In this document: in pieces, positions 37,080-46,136 of the stretch
Position numbering within the stretch: the first letter of the stretch is position 1
How the letters are laid out: each line of letters begins with the position of its first letter
From: Pseudomonas sp. G34
GTDB taxonomy: Bacteria > Pseudomonadota > Gammaproteobacteria > Pseudomonadales > Pseudomonadaceae
Reading direction: 5' to 3'
NCBI RefSeq assembly: GCF_031119625.1
Contig: NZ_JAVHZV010000009.1
Location: forward strand, 62,001 to 126,000
Length of the DNA: 64,000 nt
The notes under the pieces: model-generated
Databases searched by the model: none
Seen by the model: only the letters and a program-made list of their open reading frames with translations
Told to the model about the DNA's origin: nothing
Made by a program: the position numbers and the translations under genes

Positions 37080-38845
37080 GCAGGGCGCTCCTGCAACATA
37101 TGGGTGTCGATCACGTGCAGGCTGTAACCCGGTATCGCCTTGGCCTGGCGCTTGGCTTCGGAGGCCAGGCCAGCCAGCTCGCTGGCGTCCAGCTGCGGGC
37201 AGTGCTGCGGGTGCAGGTGAACCACGCCGAGCGACAGTGACAGCAGCGCGAACTCCTCGCGCTGGCCCTGGCGGTTATGGCTGATGAAGCAGCCGGCGTC
37301 CAGGTGTTCCTCCAGGTAGAAGCGTCGACACTGGCTCTGGAAGTCTTCGAGCAACTGGTTGAGGCGCGCGCGCCAGTCCCGCGAGCCGAATACCAGCAGG
37401 AAATCATCACCGCCGATGTGGCCGACGAAATCCCGGCTGGGGTCGATGCGCTCGTTCAGGCAATGCGCCAGGCACAACAGCACCTCATCGCCCTTGGCGT
37501 AGCCGTACAGGTCGTTGAAGGGTTTGAAGCTGTCGATGTCGACGTAGCAGACCGCCGCTTCGCGATTCTGCTGCAGCAGACGGGCCAGGCACTGCTGGAT
37601 CGGCACGTTGCCCGGCAGCAGGGTCAGCGGGTTGGCATAGCGGGCCTGCTGGATCTTCAGCTCGGTGATCAGCTTGAGCACGTCGATCACTCGTCCCAGG
37701 CCCTGGTAGCAGCCCTCTACGGTGATCACGAAATCCTCTTCCATGCGCTGGCGCGCGCGGCTGGTCAACAGCCGGCTGACCTGCTGCAGCGAGGTGGTGA
37801 TCTCCACGGCCAGGAAGTCGTTGCTCATCAGCCGGCTGATCGGCTTGCGCGCGTACAGCTCGGTGGCGAAGGGCTTGAGCAGCACGTCCGACAGCGAATG
37901 GCGGTGCACGATGCCCACCGGGCGCTGTTCCTCATCGAGAACCGCCAGGGAGTTGAGGTTGGCCTGGGCGCGAAACGCCTCCAGCACGTCGGCGGTAGGG
38001 GTGGCCGTGGAGACCGCCTGCTGTTCGTTGAGCAGCGCGGTGAGATCGCTGCCTTCCTCGCCCAGTGGCGTCGGCGCCTGGCCCAGGGTGGGCAGCATCT
38101 TGTGTACGTCGGTGGGCGGCTCCTCCTGGGGGCGGCAGAGCAGGTAGCCCTGTAGCAGGTCGACGCCCATCTCGCAGAGTACGGTGAGTTCTTCCTCGAG
38201 TTCGATGCCTTCGGCGATCACCCTCGAGCGCGAGGCCTTGGCCATTTGCAGGATGGAACCGACAAACTCGCGTTTCACCGCATCACGGTGGATGCCGTCG
38301 ATGAAGTGGCGATCGATCTTCACGTAGTCGGGGCGCAGTTCCGACCACAGGCGCAGGCTCGAATAGCCGGCGCCCAGGTCGTCCAGGGCGATGGAGAAAC
38401 CCATGTCGCGGTAATGGTGCAGGGCGGTATCGAGCAGGTAGAAATCGTCGGTGGGCGATTGCTCGGTCAGTTCGATCACCACCCGGCTCGGGGGGATACC
38501 GTAGGCCTGCAGCAACTGCAGGGTGCGGCCTGGCTGGTGATTGGCGTCGAGCAGCGAATCCGGCGAGACGTTGAGAAACAGCAAGCCATCGAGTTGCAGC
38601 TCGCTGAAGCGGCGACAGGCACTCTTGCGACAGGCCACCTCCAGTTCGCTGAGCAGCCCGGTCTGGCGGGCGGCGGCGAACAGCGTCAGCGGCGAATGCA
38701 GGGGGCTGTTGGAAGGGCCACGGGTCAGCGCTTCATAACCGAGAATGCGTCGTTCGGCGACCGACACGATGGGCTGGAACAGGCTGTGCAAGTCACCGTG
38801 GGCGAGAATCTGCCCCAGCGAGCTCAACTGATCGGTGACGGTCAT
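37061..38845 (-). CDS. EAL-CBS-GGDEF protein of c-di-GMP signalling
   Basis: The 594-residue cytoplasmic protein has an EAL domain (about 1-250), a CBS-pair-like region (about 270-390) and a C-terminal GGDEF domain (about 425-580). The EAL site looks complete: YEALTRG, NVSPDSL, IELTEQS, IALDDLGAGYS, VKIDRHF, IAEGIE, QGYLL. The cyclase signature is GGDDF, and the RxxD inhibitory site is not present before it. So phosphodiesterase activity is likely and cyclase activity uncertain. A homologue (PA3258 type) lies beside prc in P. aeruginosa. It overlaps the 3' end of the preceding plus-strand gene. Confidence 0.88.
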   Translation of the reverse strand: MTVTDQLSSLGQILAHGDLHSLFQPIVSVAERRILGYEALTRGPSNSPLHSPLTLFAAARQTGLLSELEVACRKSACRRFSELQLDGLLFLNVSPDSLLDANHQPGRTLQLLQAYGIPPSRVVIELTEQSPTDDFYLLDTALHHYRDMGFSIALDDLGAGYSSLRLWSELRPDYVKIDRHFIDGIHRDAVKREFVGSILQMAKASRSRVIAEGIELEEELTVLCEMGVDLLQGYLLCRPQEEPPTDVHKMLPTLGQAPTPLGEEGSDLTALLNEQQAVSTATPTADVLEAFRAQANLNSLAVLDEEQRPVGIVHRHSLSDVLLKPFATELYARKPISRLMSNDFLAVEITTSLQQVSRLLTSRARQRMEEDFVITVEGCYQGLGRVIDVLKLITELKIQQARYANPLTLLPGNVPIQQCLARLLQQNREAAVCYVDIDSFKPFNDLYGYAKGDEVLLCLAHCLNERIDPSRDFVGHIGGDDFLLVFGSRDWRARLNQLLEDFQSQCRRFYLEEHLDAGCFISHNRQGQREEFALLSLSLGVVHLHPQHCPQLDASELAGLASEAKRQAKAIPGYSLHVIDTHMLQERPAQASAG

Positions 38846-39002
38846 GGTGAATCTCTATGCGTATCGGAAAGCGGGAGATGGCGATTGGCCAGGATGGGGC
38901 GCCCCGCTAGATGAGCATGATTCGACTACAGAATGATGACCGATTGATGAATATGGCCGGGCGTCAGAAATAAATGAATGATTTTCTGGCACCGCTCAAG
39001 CA

Positions 39003-39033
39003 ATAAAAAGGGCGTCGCAGTGGCGACGCCCTT
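39003..39033 (-). terminator. Rho-independent terminator of prc
   Basis: AAGGGCGTCGC (39008-39018) pairs with GCGACGCCCTT (39023-39033). On the minus strand the 11-bp stem is followed by a T-run (plus-strand AATAAAAA). It lies just after the prc stop at 39055. Confidence 0.85.
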
Positions 39034-39054
39034 CGGGTTACCGCTGGCCGGTGA

Positions 39055-41145
39055 TTACTGCTTGGCCAGGCGGGTATTGAGCTTGAGGTAGTCGATGAGG
39101 ATGTGGCCGGTTTCCGTCAGGTAGGCATCGTCTTCCGGCTTGGTCTTCTTGTCTTCCTCGGCCTGTGCCAGCACGTCGTCCTCGTCTTCCTTCTTCAGCT
39201 CCTTGAGCGGCTCTTCGCCTTTGGCGGTGCGACGAGCATTCTCGATCGCCAGTTGGCGTTTCTCGATGTCGGCCTGCTGAGCGCGGCGCTTGGCTTCGTT
39301 GAGGCTGACGGTCTTCTCGGCCATCAGCTCGCGGGACAGGGCCAGGCGGTCGCGGGCAAAGTTGAAGTCCGGGTTGTCCGCGGTGCGGGCGTCGTAGCGG
39401 TTCTTCAGTTCGGTGAGGAACGGCTTGATCGGATCCAGCTCGGGCTTGATCGCCGGGCGGATGCTGTCCCATGGCATGGCCTCGGGCAGGGCGCTTTCAC
39501 CGATTTCCTTGTTGTCCATCACGTCCGGGTAGGCGATGTCCGGCACCACGCCGCGGTGCTGGGTGCTCTGCCCGGAAACCCGGTAGAACTTGGCCAGGGT
39601 CAGCTTCAGTTCGCCATGGTTGAGCGGCTGGATGGTCTGCACGGTGCCCTTGCCGAAGGTCTGGCCACCGAGGATCAGCGCGCGGTGGTAGTCCTGCATG
39701 GCACCGGCGAAAATCTCCGAAGCCGAGGCGGACAGGCGGTTGATCAGCACGGCCATGGGACCTTTGTAGAATGCGCCGTCCTGTTCGTCAGCCAGCACGT
39801 CGACTCGTCCATCGCTGTTGCGCACCAGCACGGTCGGGCCCTTGTCGATGAACAGACCGGTCAGTTCGGTGGCTTCCTGCAGGGAGCCGCCGCCGTTGTT
39901 GCGCAGGTCGATGACGATACCGTCGACCTTTTCGGCCTGCAGTTCGGTGATCAGTTTCTTGACGTCGCGGGTGGTGCTCTTGTAATCCGGGTTGCCGGCA
40001 CGGAAGGCCTTGAAGTCCAGATAGAAAGCCGGGATTTCGATCACGCCCAGCTTGTAGGCACGGCCGCCCTGCTCGAGCTCGAGGACGGATTTCTTGGCCG
40101 CCTGCTCTTCGAGCTTCACCGCTTCGCGGGTGATGCTGACCACCTTGCTGGTCATGTCGTTCGGCGCATTGCTGGCCGGGATCACTTCCAGGCGTACCCG
40201 CGAGCCTTTCGGGCCGCGGATCAGCTTGACCACTTCATCGAGGCGCCAGCCGATCACGTCGACGATTTCGTCGTCGCCCTGGCCAACCCCGACGATCTTG
40301 TCGGCAGGCGAGATCTGCTTGCTCTTCTCGGCCGGGCCGGCGGGTACCAGGCGCACCACCTTGACGTGTTCGTTGTCGCTCTGCAGCACGGCGCCGATGC
40401 CCTCGAGGGACAGGCTCATGTTGATGTCGAAGTTTTCCGCGCTGTCCGGCGACAGGTAGTTGGTATGCGGATCGTAGGTCATGGCGAAGGCGTTGATGTA
40501 GGCCTGGAACACGTCCTCGCTGCGGGTCTGCTGCAGGCGCGCCTGCTGAGCCTTGTAGCGCTTGGTGAGCAGTTCCTGAATCGCCTTGGGTTCCTTGCCG
40601 GCCAGCTTCAGGCGCAGCACTTCGTCCTTCAGGCGCTTGCGCCACAGGTCGTCGAGTTCGGCGACGTCCTTGGCCCAGGGGGCTTTCTCGCGATCGACCA
40701 GCAGGCTTTCGTCAACCGTGAAGTCGATCTTGTCGACGCCCTTGGCCAGCAGCCCCTGCACGTAGTTCAGGCGCTCCTGCTGGCGTTCGAGATGGCGCTT
40801 GTAGATATGGAAGCCGGGTTCCAGGTCGCCCTTTTTCAGCAAGTCGTCGAACTTGTCTTTCCAACGGTCGAATTCGGCGATGTCGGCGGCGGTGAAGTAG
40901 CTGCGCGCCGGGTCGAGCATCTTCAGGTAACCCTGATAGATCTTTTCCGACCGGGCGTCGTCCAACGGAGGCTTGCTGTAGTGATGGCGCTGCAGCAATT
41001 CGACCACGTTGAGGCTGGCGATCACCTGCTCACGATCGGGCTGCAGGTATTCCCACTGATCGGCCTGGCTGGTTTTGGCGGCGAGGGGTAGAGCGCCCAG
41101 CCCGAGAACGAGGGCCAGGGTGGCGCTGATAAAGGATCGCTTCAT
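39055..41145 (-). CDS. prc: tail-specific periplasmic protease Prc (AlgO type)
   Basis: The 696-residue protease degrades periplasmic proteins by C-terminal recognition; in P. aeruginosa AlgO/Prc acts on MucA variants and affects alginate. It has a signal peptide (residues 1-23, start MKRSFISATLALVL), an N-terminal helical domain, a PDZ domain (about 240-330, SLEGIGAVLQSDNEHVKVV) and the S41 protease domain with Ser in SASASEIFAGAM and Lys in GGQTFGKGTVQT. The start is ATG 41145 because the signal peptide begins there. The frame is open upstream without support. Confidence 0.93.
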   Translation of the reverse strand: MKRSFISATLALVLGLGALPLAAKTSQADQWEYLQPDREQVIASLNVVELLQRHHYSKPPLDDARSEKIYQGYLKMLDPARSYFTAADIAEFDRWKDKFDDLLKKGDLEPGFHIYKRHLERQQERLNYVQGLLAKGVDKIDFTVDESLLVDREKAPWAKDVAELDDLWRKRLKDEVLRLKLAGKEPKAIQELLTKRYKAQQARLQQTRSEDVFQAYINAFAMTYDPHTNYLSPDSAENFDINMSLSLEGIGAVLQSDNEHVKVVRLVPAGPAEKSKQISPADKIVGVGQGDDEIVDVIGWRLDEVVKLIRGPKGSRVRLEVIPASNAPNDMTSKVVSITREAVKLEEQAAKKSVLELEQGGRAYKLGVIEIPAFYLDFKAFRAGNPDYKSTTRDVKKLITELQAEKVDGIVIDLRNNGGGSLQEATELTGLFIDKGPTVLVRNSDGRVDVLADEQDGAFYKGPMAVLINRLSASASEIFAGAMQDYHRALILGGQTFGKGTVQTIQPLNHGELKLTLAKFYRVSGQSTQHRGVVPDIAYPDVMDNKEIGESALPEAMPWDSIRPAIKPELDPIKPFLTELKNRYDARTADNPDFNFARDRLALSRELMAEKTVSLNEAKRRAQQADIEKRQLAIENARRTAKGEEPLKELKKEDEDDVLAQAEEDKKTKPEDDAYLTETGHILIDYLKLNTRLAKQ

Positions 41146-41224
41146 GCTGATTCGACGTGGGGACAGTTGATAACGCATATTAGGCCGTCTTTGAGGGCGC
41201 CAGGTTCCATCGGCGCAATGCAAA

Positions 41225-41247
41225 GGCCCGTCGCTGAGCGACGGGCC
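41225..41247. other. 10-bp hairpin in the prc/quinone-oxidoreductase divergent region
   Basis: GGCCCGTCGC (41225-41234) and GCGACGGGCC (41238-41247) form a perfect stem with loop TGA. It sits 18 bases before the GGAGG of the plus-strand gene and may lie in its 5' leader. There is no T-run. Confidence 0.4.
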
Positions 41248-41273
41248 AGGTTCAAATGCACTATGGAGGCACC

Positions 41274-42242
41274 GTGAAAGCATTGCAAGGCGTTGAAGGG
41301 CAGGTGGAATGGGTCGATCGTCCCACGCCTGCCTGTGATGTAGGGGAAGTACGTATTCGCGTGGCGGCAGCGGGCCTGAACCGCGCCGACCTGTTGCAGC
41401 GGGCCGGTAATTACCCGCCGCCGCCGGGCGCCAGCGATACGCTGGGCCTGGAGTGTGCGGGTATCGTCAGTGAAGTGGGGCCGGGTTGTGATGACTGGCA
41501 GGTGGGCGATCGCGTTTGTGCATTGCTGGCTGGCGGCGGTGTAGCGGAACAGGTGGTGGTCGATGCGCGCCACGTGCTGCCGGTGCCGGAAGGCCTGTCG
41601 CTGCACGAGGCCGCTGCGCTGCCTGAGGTGTACGCCACCGCCTGGCTCAACCTGTTCCAGCTGGCCGGCCTGAAACCCGGCGAGAAGGTGCTGCTGCATG
41701 CCGGCGCCAGTGGCGTCGGTTCGGCGGCCATCCAGCTGTGCAAGGCCTTCGGCAGCAGCTGCTGGGTGACCGTCGGTTCGCAGGAGCGCCTTGCCTACTG
41801 CGAAAGCCTGGGCGCCAGCGGCGGCGCGATTCGTGGCAAGGACGGCCTGCAGGTGGCGGATGATTTCGGCCCGTTCGAGGTCATTCTCGACCCGGTTGGC
41901 GCCAGCTACGCCACGCTCAACCTCAAGCTGCTGGCGCTCGACGGCCGCTGGGTGAACATCGGCCTGATGGGCGGGCGCAAGGCCGAAATCGACATGGCGC
42001 AGGTGCTCGGCAAACGCATCCAGCTGATCGGCTCGACCCTGCGCAACCGCGATGACCTGTTCAAGGCCGAACTGCTGCGCGACCTGCGCCAGCACGTGTG
42101 GCCGCTGTTCAGCGAGGGTCGCCTCAAGCCGCAACTGGCCCGCACCTTCCCGATTGCCGAAGCCCACGAAGCCTACTCGACCCTGGAAGGTAACCAGGTC
42201 AACGGCAAGCTGGTGCTGGTCATCGATGACAGCTTGAGCTGA
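41274..42242 (+). CDS. NAD(P)H:quinone oxidoreductase, zeta-crystallin family
   Basis: The roughly 322-residue MDR-family protein has the N-terminal GroES-like domain (NRADLLQRAGNYPPPPGAS, about 38-56), GLECAGIV and the Rossmann motif HAGASGVGSAAIQLCKAFG (about 142-160). It lacks the zinc ligands of alcohol dehydrogenases, as Qor/TP53I3-type enzymes do. GGAGG at 41265-41269 points to GTG 41274; ATG 41256 is the alternative. A gene of this type neighbours prc in P. aeruginosa (PA3256). Confidence 0.88.
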   Translation: MKALQGVEGQVEWVDRPTPACDVGEVRIRVAAAGLNRADLLQRAGNYPPPPGASDTLGLECAGIVSEVGPGCDDWQVGDRVCALLAGGGVAEQVVVDARHVLPVPEGLSLHEAAALPEVYATAWLNLFQLAGLKPGEKVLLHAGASGVGSAAIQLCKAFGSSCWVTVGSQERLAYCESLGASGGAIRGKDGLQVADDFGPFEVILDPVGASYATLNLKLLALDGRWVNIGLMGGRKAEIDMAQVLGKRIQLIGSTLRNRDDLFKAELLRDLRQHVWPLFSEGRLKPQLARTFPIAEAHEAYSTLEGNQVNGKLVLVIDDSLS

Positions 42243-42598
42243 AGCCTGCCCGCCAGCGTCCACGCGGGTGGACGCTGGTGGGTATCCGCGCTGGGGCAGC
42301 CCCACGGCACGCTGATCAGACGGCGCGGGTCACGCCGCCATCCACCCGAATGTTCTGGGCGGTTGCGTTTCTCGCCGGCTCATTTAGCCCGCTAAACTTC
42401 GCGGCTCATGCCTTGCCTCGCGGCAAAACGGGCTCTGGCGCGGTCGTGTGGAAGTGTCAACAGGCCCTAGGCCTGTGGCACACTTGAGCGCCAGTGAAGC
42501 CGGGTTGTGAAGCGGCGTGTGTCGCTCGCCCGTGCACCGGTGCCGCCGGCCCTTTGTCGCGGTCAGCCCGGCCATCGCCAACAACAAGAGGAAGCAGC
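42243..42598. other. gene-free stretch with an SDR relic and inverted repeats
   Basis: This 356-base stretch has no intact gene. It contains the 3' relic of an SDR gene on the minus strand (42316-42372) and a short perfect inverted repeat ACAGGCC-CTA-GGCCTGT at 42459-42475 that may be an operator for the FabH-like gene. AGAGGA at 42587-42592 is that gene's ribosome site. Confidence 0.5.
42316..42372 (-). pseudogene. 3' remnant of a short-chain dehydrogenase gene
   Basis: Read on the minus strand, 42372 to 42316 encodes Asn-Ala-Thr-Ala-Gln-Asn-Ile-Arg-Val-Asp-Gly-Gly-Val-Thr-Arg-Ala-Val-stop, matching the common SDR ending (GQNIRVDGGxTRxV). No Rossmann or YxxxK part lies upstream; the frame soon loses similarity. 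It therefore looks like the end of a deleted SDR gene. Confidence 0.65.
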
Positions 42599-43723
42599 GT
42601 GCATAACGTCGTCATCAGCGGTACGGGCCTGTATACCCCGGCCAACAGCATCTCCAACGACGAGTTGGTGGCGTCCTTCAATGCCTATGTGCAGCAGTTC
42701 AATGCGGACAACGCCGAGGCCATCGAGCGCGGCGAGGTCGAGGCGCTGAGCGAATCGAACAGCGCGTTCATCGAAAAAGCCTCGGGCATCAAGAGCCGCT
42801 TCGTGATCGACAAGCAGGGCATTCTCGATCCACGGCGCATGGTGCCGTTGATCCCCGAGCGCGATAACGGGCAGTGGGGCATCCTCTGCGAGATGGCCGT
42901 GGCGGCTGCCGAAGAGGCGCTGGCTCGCGCCGGCAAGACAGCCGCGGACATCGACGGGGTGATCGTCGCCTGTTCCAACCTGCAGCGCGCCTATCCGGCG
43001 GTGGCCATCGAAGTGCAGGCGGCGCTGGGTATCCAGGGCTTCGGTTTCGACATGAACGTGGCGTGTTCCTCGGCCACCTTCGGCATCCAGGCGGCGGCCA
43101 ACAGCATCCAGCTCGGCCAGGCGCGGGCGATCCTGATGGTCAACCCGGAGATCTGCACCGGGCACCTGAACTTCCGTGACCGCGACAGCCATTTCATCTT
43201 TGGCGATGCGGCGACCGCGGTGATTCTGGAACGCGCGGATCTGGCGACCTCCGAGCATCAGTTCGAGATCGTCGGCACCAAGCTGCTGACCCAGTTTTCC
43301 AACAACATCCGCAACAACTTCGGCTTTCTCAACCGCGCTGCCGACGAGGGCGGCTCGCTGGCCGAAGGTCGACTGTTCGTGCAGGAAGGGCGCAAGGTGT
43401 TCAAGGAAGTCTGCCCGATGGTCGCCGAGCTGATCGCTGCCCATCTGCAGGAGAATGGCCTGGATGTGGCCGAGGTGAAGCGCTTCTGGCTGCACCAGGC
43501 CAACCTCAACATGAACCAGCTGATCGCCCGCAAGCTGTTGGGTCGTGACCCCGAAGCCCATGAGGCGCCGGTGATTCTCGATACCTACGCCAACACCAGT
43601 TCCGCCGGTTCGGTGATTGCCCTGCACAAGCATCAGGATGATCTGCCGGCAGGCAGCCTGGGCGTGCTCAGCTCGTTTGGCGCTGGCTACTCCATCGGTA
43701 GCGTGATTCTGCGCAAGCGCTGA
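42599..43723 (+). CDS. FabH-like beta-ketoacyl-ACP synthase III (PA3286 type)
   Basis: The 374-residue thiolase-fold enzyme has a complete Cys-His-Asn triad: Cys156 in VACSSATFG, His299 in WLHQANLNM and Asn332 in YANTSSAGS. FabH enzymes condense an acyl-CoA with malonyl-ACP; the longer PA3286-type form in P. aeruginosa shunts octanoyl-CoA into fatty-acid synthesis. This protein resembles that type in size and in the insert near residues 30-80. AAGAGGAAGCAGC precedes GTG 42599. It is a single gene with no fab operon nearby. Confidence 0.85.
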   Translation: MHNVVISGTGLYTPANSISNDELVASFNAYVQQFNADNAEAIERGEVEALSESNSAFIEKASGIKSRFVIDKQGILDPRRMVPLIPERDNGQWGILCEMAVAAAEEALARAGKTAADIDGVIVACSNLQRAYPAVAIEVQAALGIQGFGFDMNVACSSATFGIQAAANSIQLGQARAILMVNPEICTGHLNFRDRDSHFIFGDAATAVILERADLATSEHQFEIVGTKLLTQFSNNIRNNFGFLNRAADEGGSLAEGRLFVQEGRKVFKEVCPMVAELIAAHLQENGLDVAEVKRFWLHQANLNMNQLIARKLLGRDPEAHEAPVILDTYANTSSAGSVIALHKHQDDLPAGSLGVLSSFGAGYSIGSVILRKR

Positions 43724-43767
43724 TTACGTGTGGAGGAGGGGGCGCGAGGTTTACAAGCGCTGAGGAG

Positions 43768-43792
43768 AAGCTCCCGCCGGTGGCAGGAGCTT
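43768..43792. terminator. hairpin between the FabH-like and DUF2057 genes
   Basis: AAGCTCC (43768-43774) pairs with GGAGCTT (43786-43792), with inner GCC/GGC pairing. It lies between convergent genes and could serve both strands, but has no clear T-run. Confidence 0.45.
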
Positions 43793-43802
43793 GGTTCATC
43801 AA

Positions 43803-44498
43803 TTACGGCTTGGCCCATTTCAGGAAGGCGCTGCGGCTTTCCGGCGTCAGCAAATTCCACATCTGCTGCAAGGTGGTCAGGGTGGCGTCGTTGTGCGGCA
43901 GGGCTGCAGCCTGGGCCGGCGCGGGATGCAGCGCCACGGGCTGTGCGGCTTGTGCGGGAGCACTGCCCAGCGGGGCGACCGTGGTGGGCTGAGCGGCGAT
44001 TTCGCTGGTACCCATCAGGGCTGCGAGTGCCGAGACGTTGCGATTGCCCTGTTGGGCCTGTTCACGTTCACCGGTGCGAGTGTTCACCGCCCAGGCCTTG
44101 AATTCATCTTCGAACTTCTTGGCTTCGGCCAGGTTCTCCGGGCGGTCGAACTCCAGGCGCCAGACATCGCCCGCTTTGCCGTCAATGTCGAAGATGGCGG
44201 TGCGGCCGCGCACTATTTCATGGCTGATGCCACCGGCAACGTCGAAACCGTACTTGTAGAAGGCTTGAACCTGATAGGCACCCGGCTGCAGCAGCAACTG
44301 CTTGTCATCCAGGTTGTAGGCAGCATTGGCCGCCGTATAGGGCTGGCCGTTGATGCTGCGGATTTCCAGTTCGCCAGGTACCACGACAGTCAGCACTTCG
44401 CTCTGCGGCTGAGGTGCACCGGGATACAGCTGAACTTTGGGCTGCTGGGCGCAAGCGGCCAGCAGACCGGCCAGGGCGATAATGAACAAGCGGCGCAT
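43803..44498 (-). CDS. DUF2057 (YccT-like) outer-envelope lipoprotein
   Basis: The 231-residue protein has a lipoprotein signal peptide with lipobox Leu-Leu-Ala-Ala-Cys near residue 16 and a DUF2057 beta-rich domain (about 30-145; LEIRSINGQPYTAANA, LLLQPGAYQVQAFYKYGFD). After an Ala/Pro-rich linker there is a C-terminal segment LTTLQQMWNLLTPESRSAFL, not common in the family as I know it. E. coli YccT affects curli. The function here is unknown. Confidence 0.78.
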   Translation of the reverse strand: MRRLFIIALAGLLAACAQQPKVQLYPGAPQPQSEVLTVVVPGELEIRSINGQPYTAANAAYNLDDKQLLLQPGAYQVQAFYKYGFDVAGGISHEIVRGRTAIFDIDGKAGDVWRLEFDRPENLAEAKKFEDEFKAWAVNTRTGEREQAQQGNRNVSALAALMGTSEIAAQPTTVAPLGSAPAQAAQPVALHPAPAQAAALPHNDATLTTLQQMWNLLTPESRSAFLKWAKP

Positions 44499-44594
44499 GA
44501 AAACTCCTAGGGGCGAAGACCCGCCGATGCCCGGCGGTGTGGGGACGGTTACATTTCGAAAACGAGAATAAGACGGGTAGGTGTCAGTTAAATG

Positions 44595-44631
44595 ACAAGC
44601 CGGGCTGTCCTCAGAGAACAGCCCGGCTTGT
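44595..44631. terminator. 14-bp hairpin after the porin gene
   Basis: ACAAGCCGGGCTGT (44595-44608) pairs with ACAGCCCGGCTTGT (44618-44631), loop of 9. A T-run (TTTT) follows on the plus strand and a weak AT-rich tail on the minus strand. It lies downstream of the minus-strand porin and upstream of the DUF2057 gene. Confidence 0.75.
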
Positions 44632-44655
44632 TTTCATTCCGATCCGCGAATGGGA

Positions 44656-45762
44656 TCAGAAGTCGTAACGCAGACCTACGGTGAAGCCAGAGGCTTTCTC
44701 GCCCAGCGCGCGGTTTACCTCAACACCATTGACCGTCTCGATCGACTGGCCGGTAGGGTTGGCGGTACGCGACTGGCTCCACGGGGTGTAGGCAACCAGA
44801 TCATCGTTGTCTACCACGGCGTAGTTGGCATAGACGCGTACGGCCTTGTCCAGCTTGTGCTCGACACCCACGACCCACATGGTGGCATCACGGTCCTTGG
44901 CATCGTTGTTATGGGTCATCCAGGTGGCTTTCAGCGCAGTGTTCTTGGCAACGGCGAATTCGCCACCCAGACCGTAGACGTCGAAAGTACCCTGATCACG
45001 TTGAGCGGAGGTGGTGGTGCTGACGCCTTCGAAATCAGTGGTCTGGTAGAAGCCGACCAGCTTGAAGTTGTCGACGATCTTGTAGGCGACAGCGGCGCGA
45101 ATGGAGTCGGCCTCGCCACGCAGGGTGTCTTCTTCCACCTTCTCGTAGGCCAGGGAGGCTTCCAGCGGGCCGCCGATGTAGTTCAGCGAGGTGCTGAAAG
45201 CGTCGCTGTCTTCGTTGTTGCCGGTGTCGGTGATGTTCAGCGATTGGCCCTGATACATCGAGTAAGCCACTTTGACGTTGAAGCCAGAGAAATCCGGAGT
45301 GGTGTACTGGATGGTGTTGTCGTAACGCTCGTCGAGGCGGCCGGAGGTGACGCGAGCGAGGTTGTTCATGTCGCCGACCTGGTCACCGAACAGGTTGAAC
45401 GGGCCGCGGGCCACCTTGAACGGGCTGTCGAAACGGCCAACCTGAATGGCGCCAAAGTTGCCGCCCAGGCCTACGAAGGTGTCACGGGTGGCGAAGCTGG
45501 TGCCGCCGCTGGAGGAGCCGGTGGTGAAGTTGATCTGTTGTTCGATCTGGAAGAAGGCTTTCAGATCCGGGTTGATTTCATGGTCGCCTTTGAAGCCCAG
45601 ACGCGAGGAGTTGCTCGACAGGTTGGTTTCGGAATAACGGGCACCGTCATCGAGGTAGTCAACCGATACGTGCGCACGGCCGTAGATGCTCACGTCTGCC
45701 ATTGCCACAGCAGGTACCGACAGTGCAGCACCAACAGCAACCGCAATCAACTTCATCTTCAT
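44656..45762 (-). CDS. outer-membrane general porin (Gram-negative porin family)
   Basis: The 368-residue protein has a signal peptide (1-22) and begins its barrel with ADVSIYGRAHVSVDYL, the pattern of trimeric proteobacterial porins. Alternating beta strands fill the length (RLGFKGDHEINPDLKAFFQ, FVGLGGNFGAIQVGRFDS with the L3-type loop region after it) and the chain ends in Tyr-Asp-Phe, the C-terminal aromatic needed for BAM insertion. Substrate preference cannot be read. It is not in an operon with transport genes. Confidence 0.9.
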   Translation of the reverse strand: MKMKLIAVAVGAALSVPAVAMADVSIYGRAHVSVDYLDDGARYSETNLSSNSSRLGFKGDHEINPDLKAFFQIEQQINFTTGSSSGGTSFATRDTFVGLGGNFGAIQVGRFDSPFKVARGPFNLFGDQVGDMNNLARVTSGRLDERYDNTIQYTTPDFSGFNVKVAYSMYQGQSLNITDTGNNEDSDAFSTSLNYIGGPLEASLAYEKVEEDTLRGEADSIRAAVAYKIVDNFKLVGFYQTTDFEGVSTTTSAQRDQGTFDVYGLGGEFAVAKNTALKATWMTHNNDAKDRDATMWVVGVEHKLDKAVRVYANYAVVDNDDLVAYTPWSQSRTANPTGQSIETVNGVEVNRALGEKASGFTVGLRYDF

Positions 45763-46136
45763 TGAAAAAAGCTCCTTCGTTTATGAAACGCCGTCAGTGC
45801 CGGTGGCATGACATCGTCGGTTTGGACGGAGGCGATTATGGAAATCGGATGTGACAGATGGCTTGCTGTGGCGTGACATTTTCAAGTCTGTGGAACTTTT
45901 TTAGAATCAAACGGTTGCGTTATATGAAAGGCATTTTTGGCGGGCGCCGGCAGCGCTGTCGAAGAGGCGTAATTACGCGGCCGAACCTTATAGGTCGATT
46001 ATTAAAGTTTGAGGATGACGGCGGTTGTGGTCGCCAGTAGGCGACGGCATCATGCTGGGCAACTGCCAGGGCTTGCCCTCGCTGGCGCGTTGCTGCAGCG
46101 CACCGGCCCCAAGATATTTTCTGCTGGAGCCTTGCC
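45763..46136. promoter_or_regulatory. divergent control region of porin and FemAB-like gene
   Basis: This 374-base gap has no supported gene and is AT-rich in its middle (about 45880-46020). It includes the perfect 12-base palindrome GCGTAATTACGC at 45967-45978 and a T-rich stretch near 45898, expected to hold the porin promoter. GGAG near 46125 serves the plus-strand gene. Confidence 0.45.

Noticed and set aside
39103..41091. Long plus-strand frame opposite prc
   Set aside because: Prc has signal peptide, PDZ and protease motifs; the antisense frame has none.
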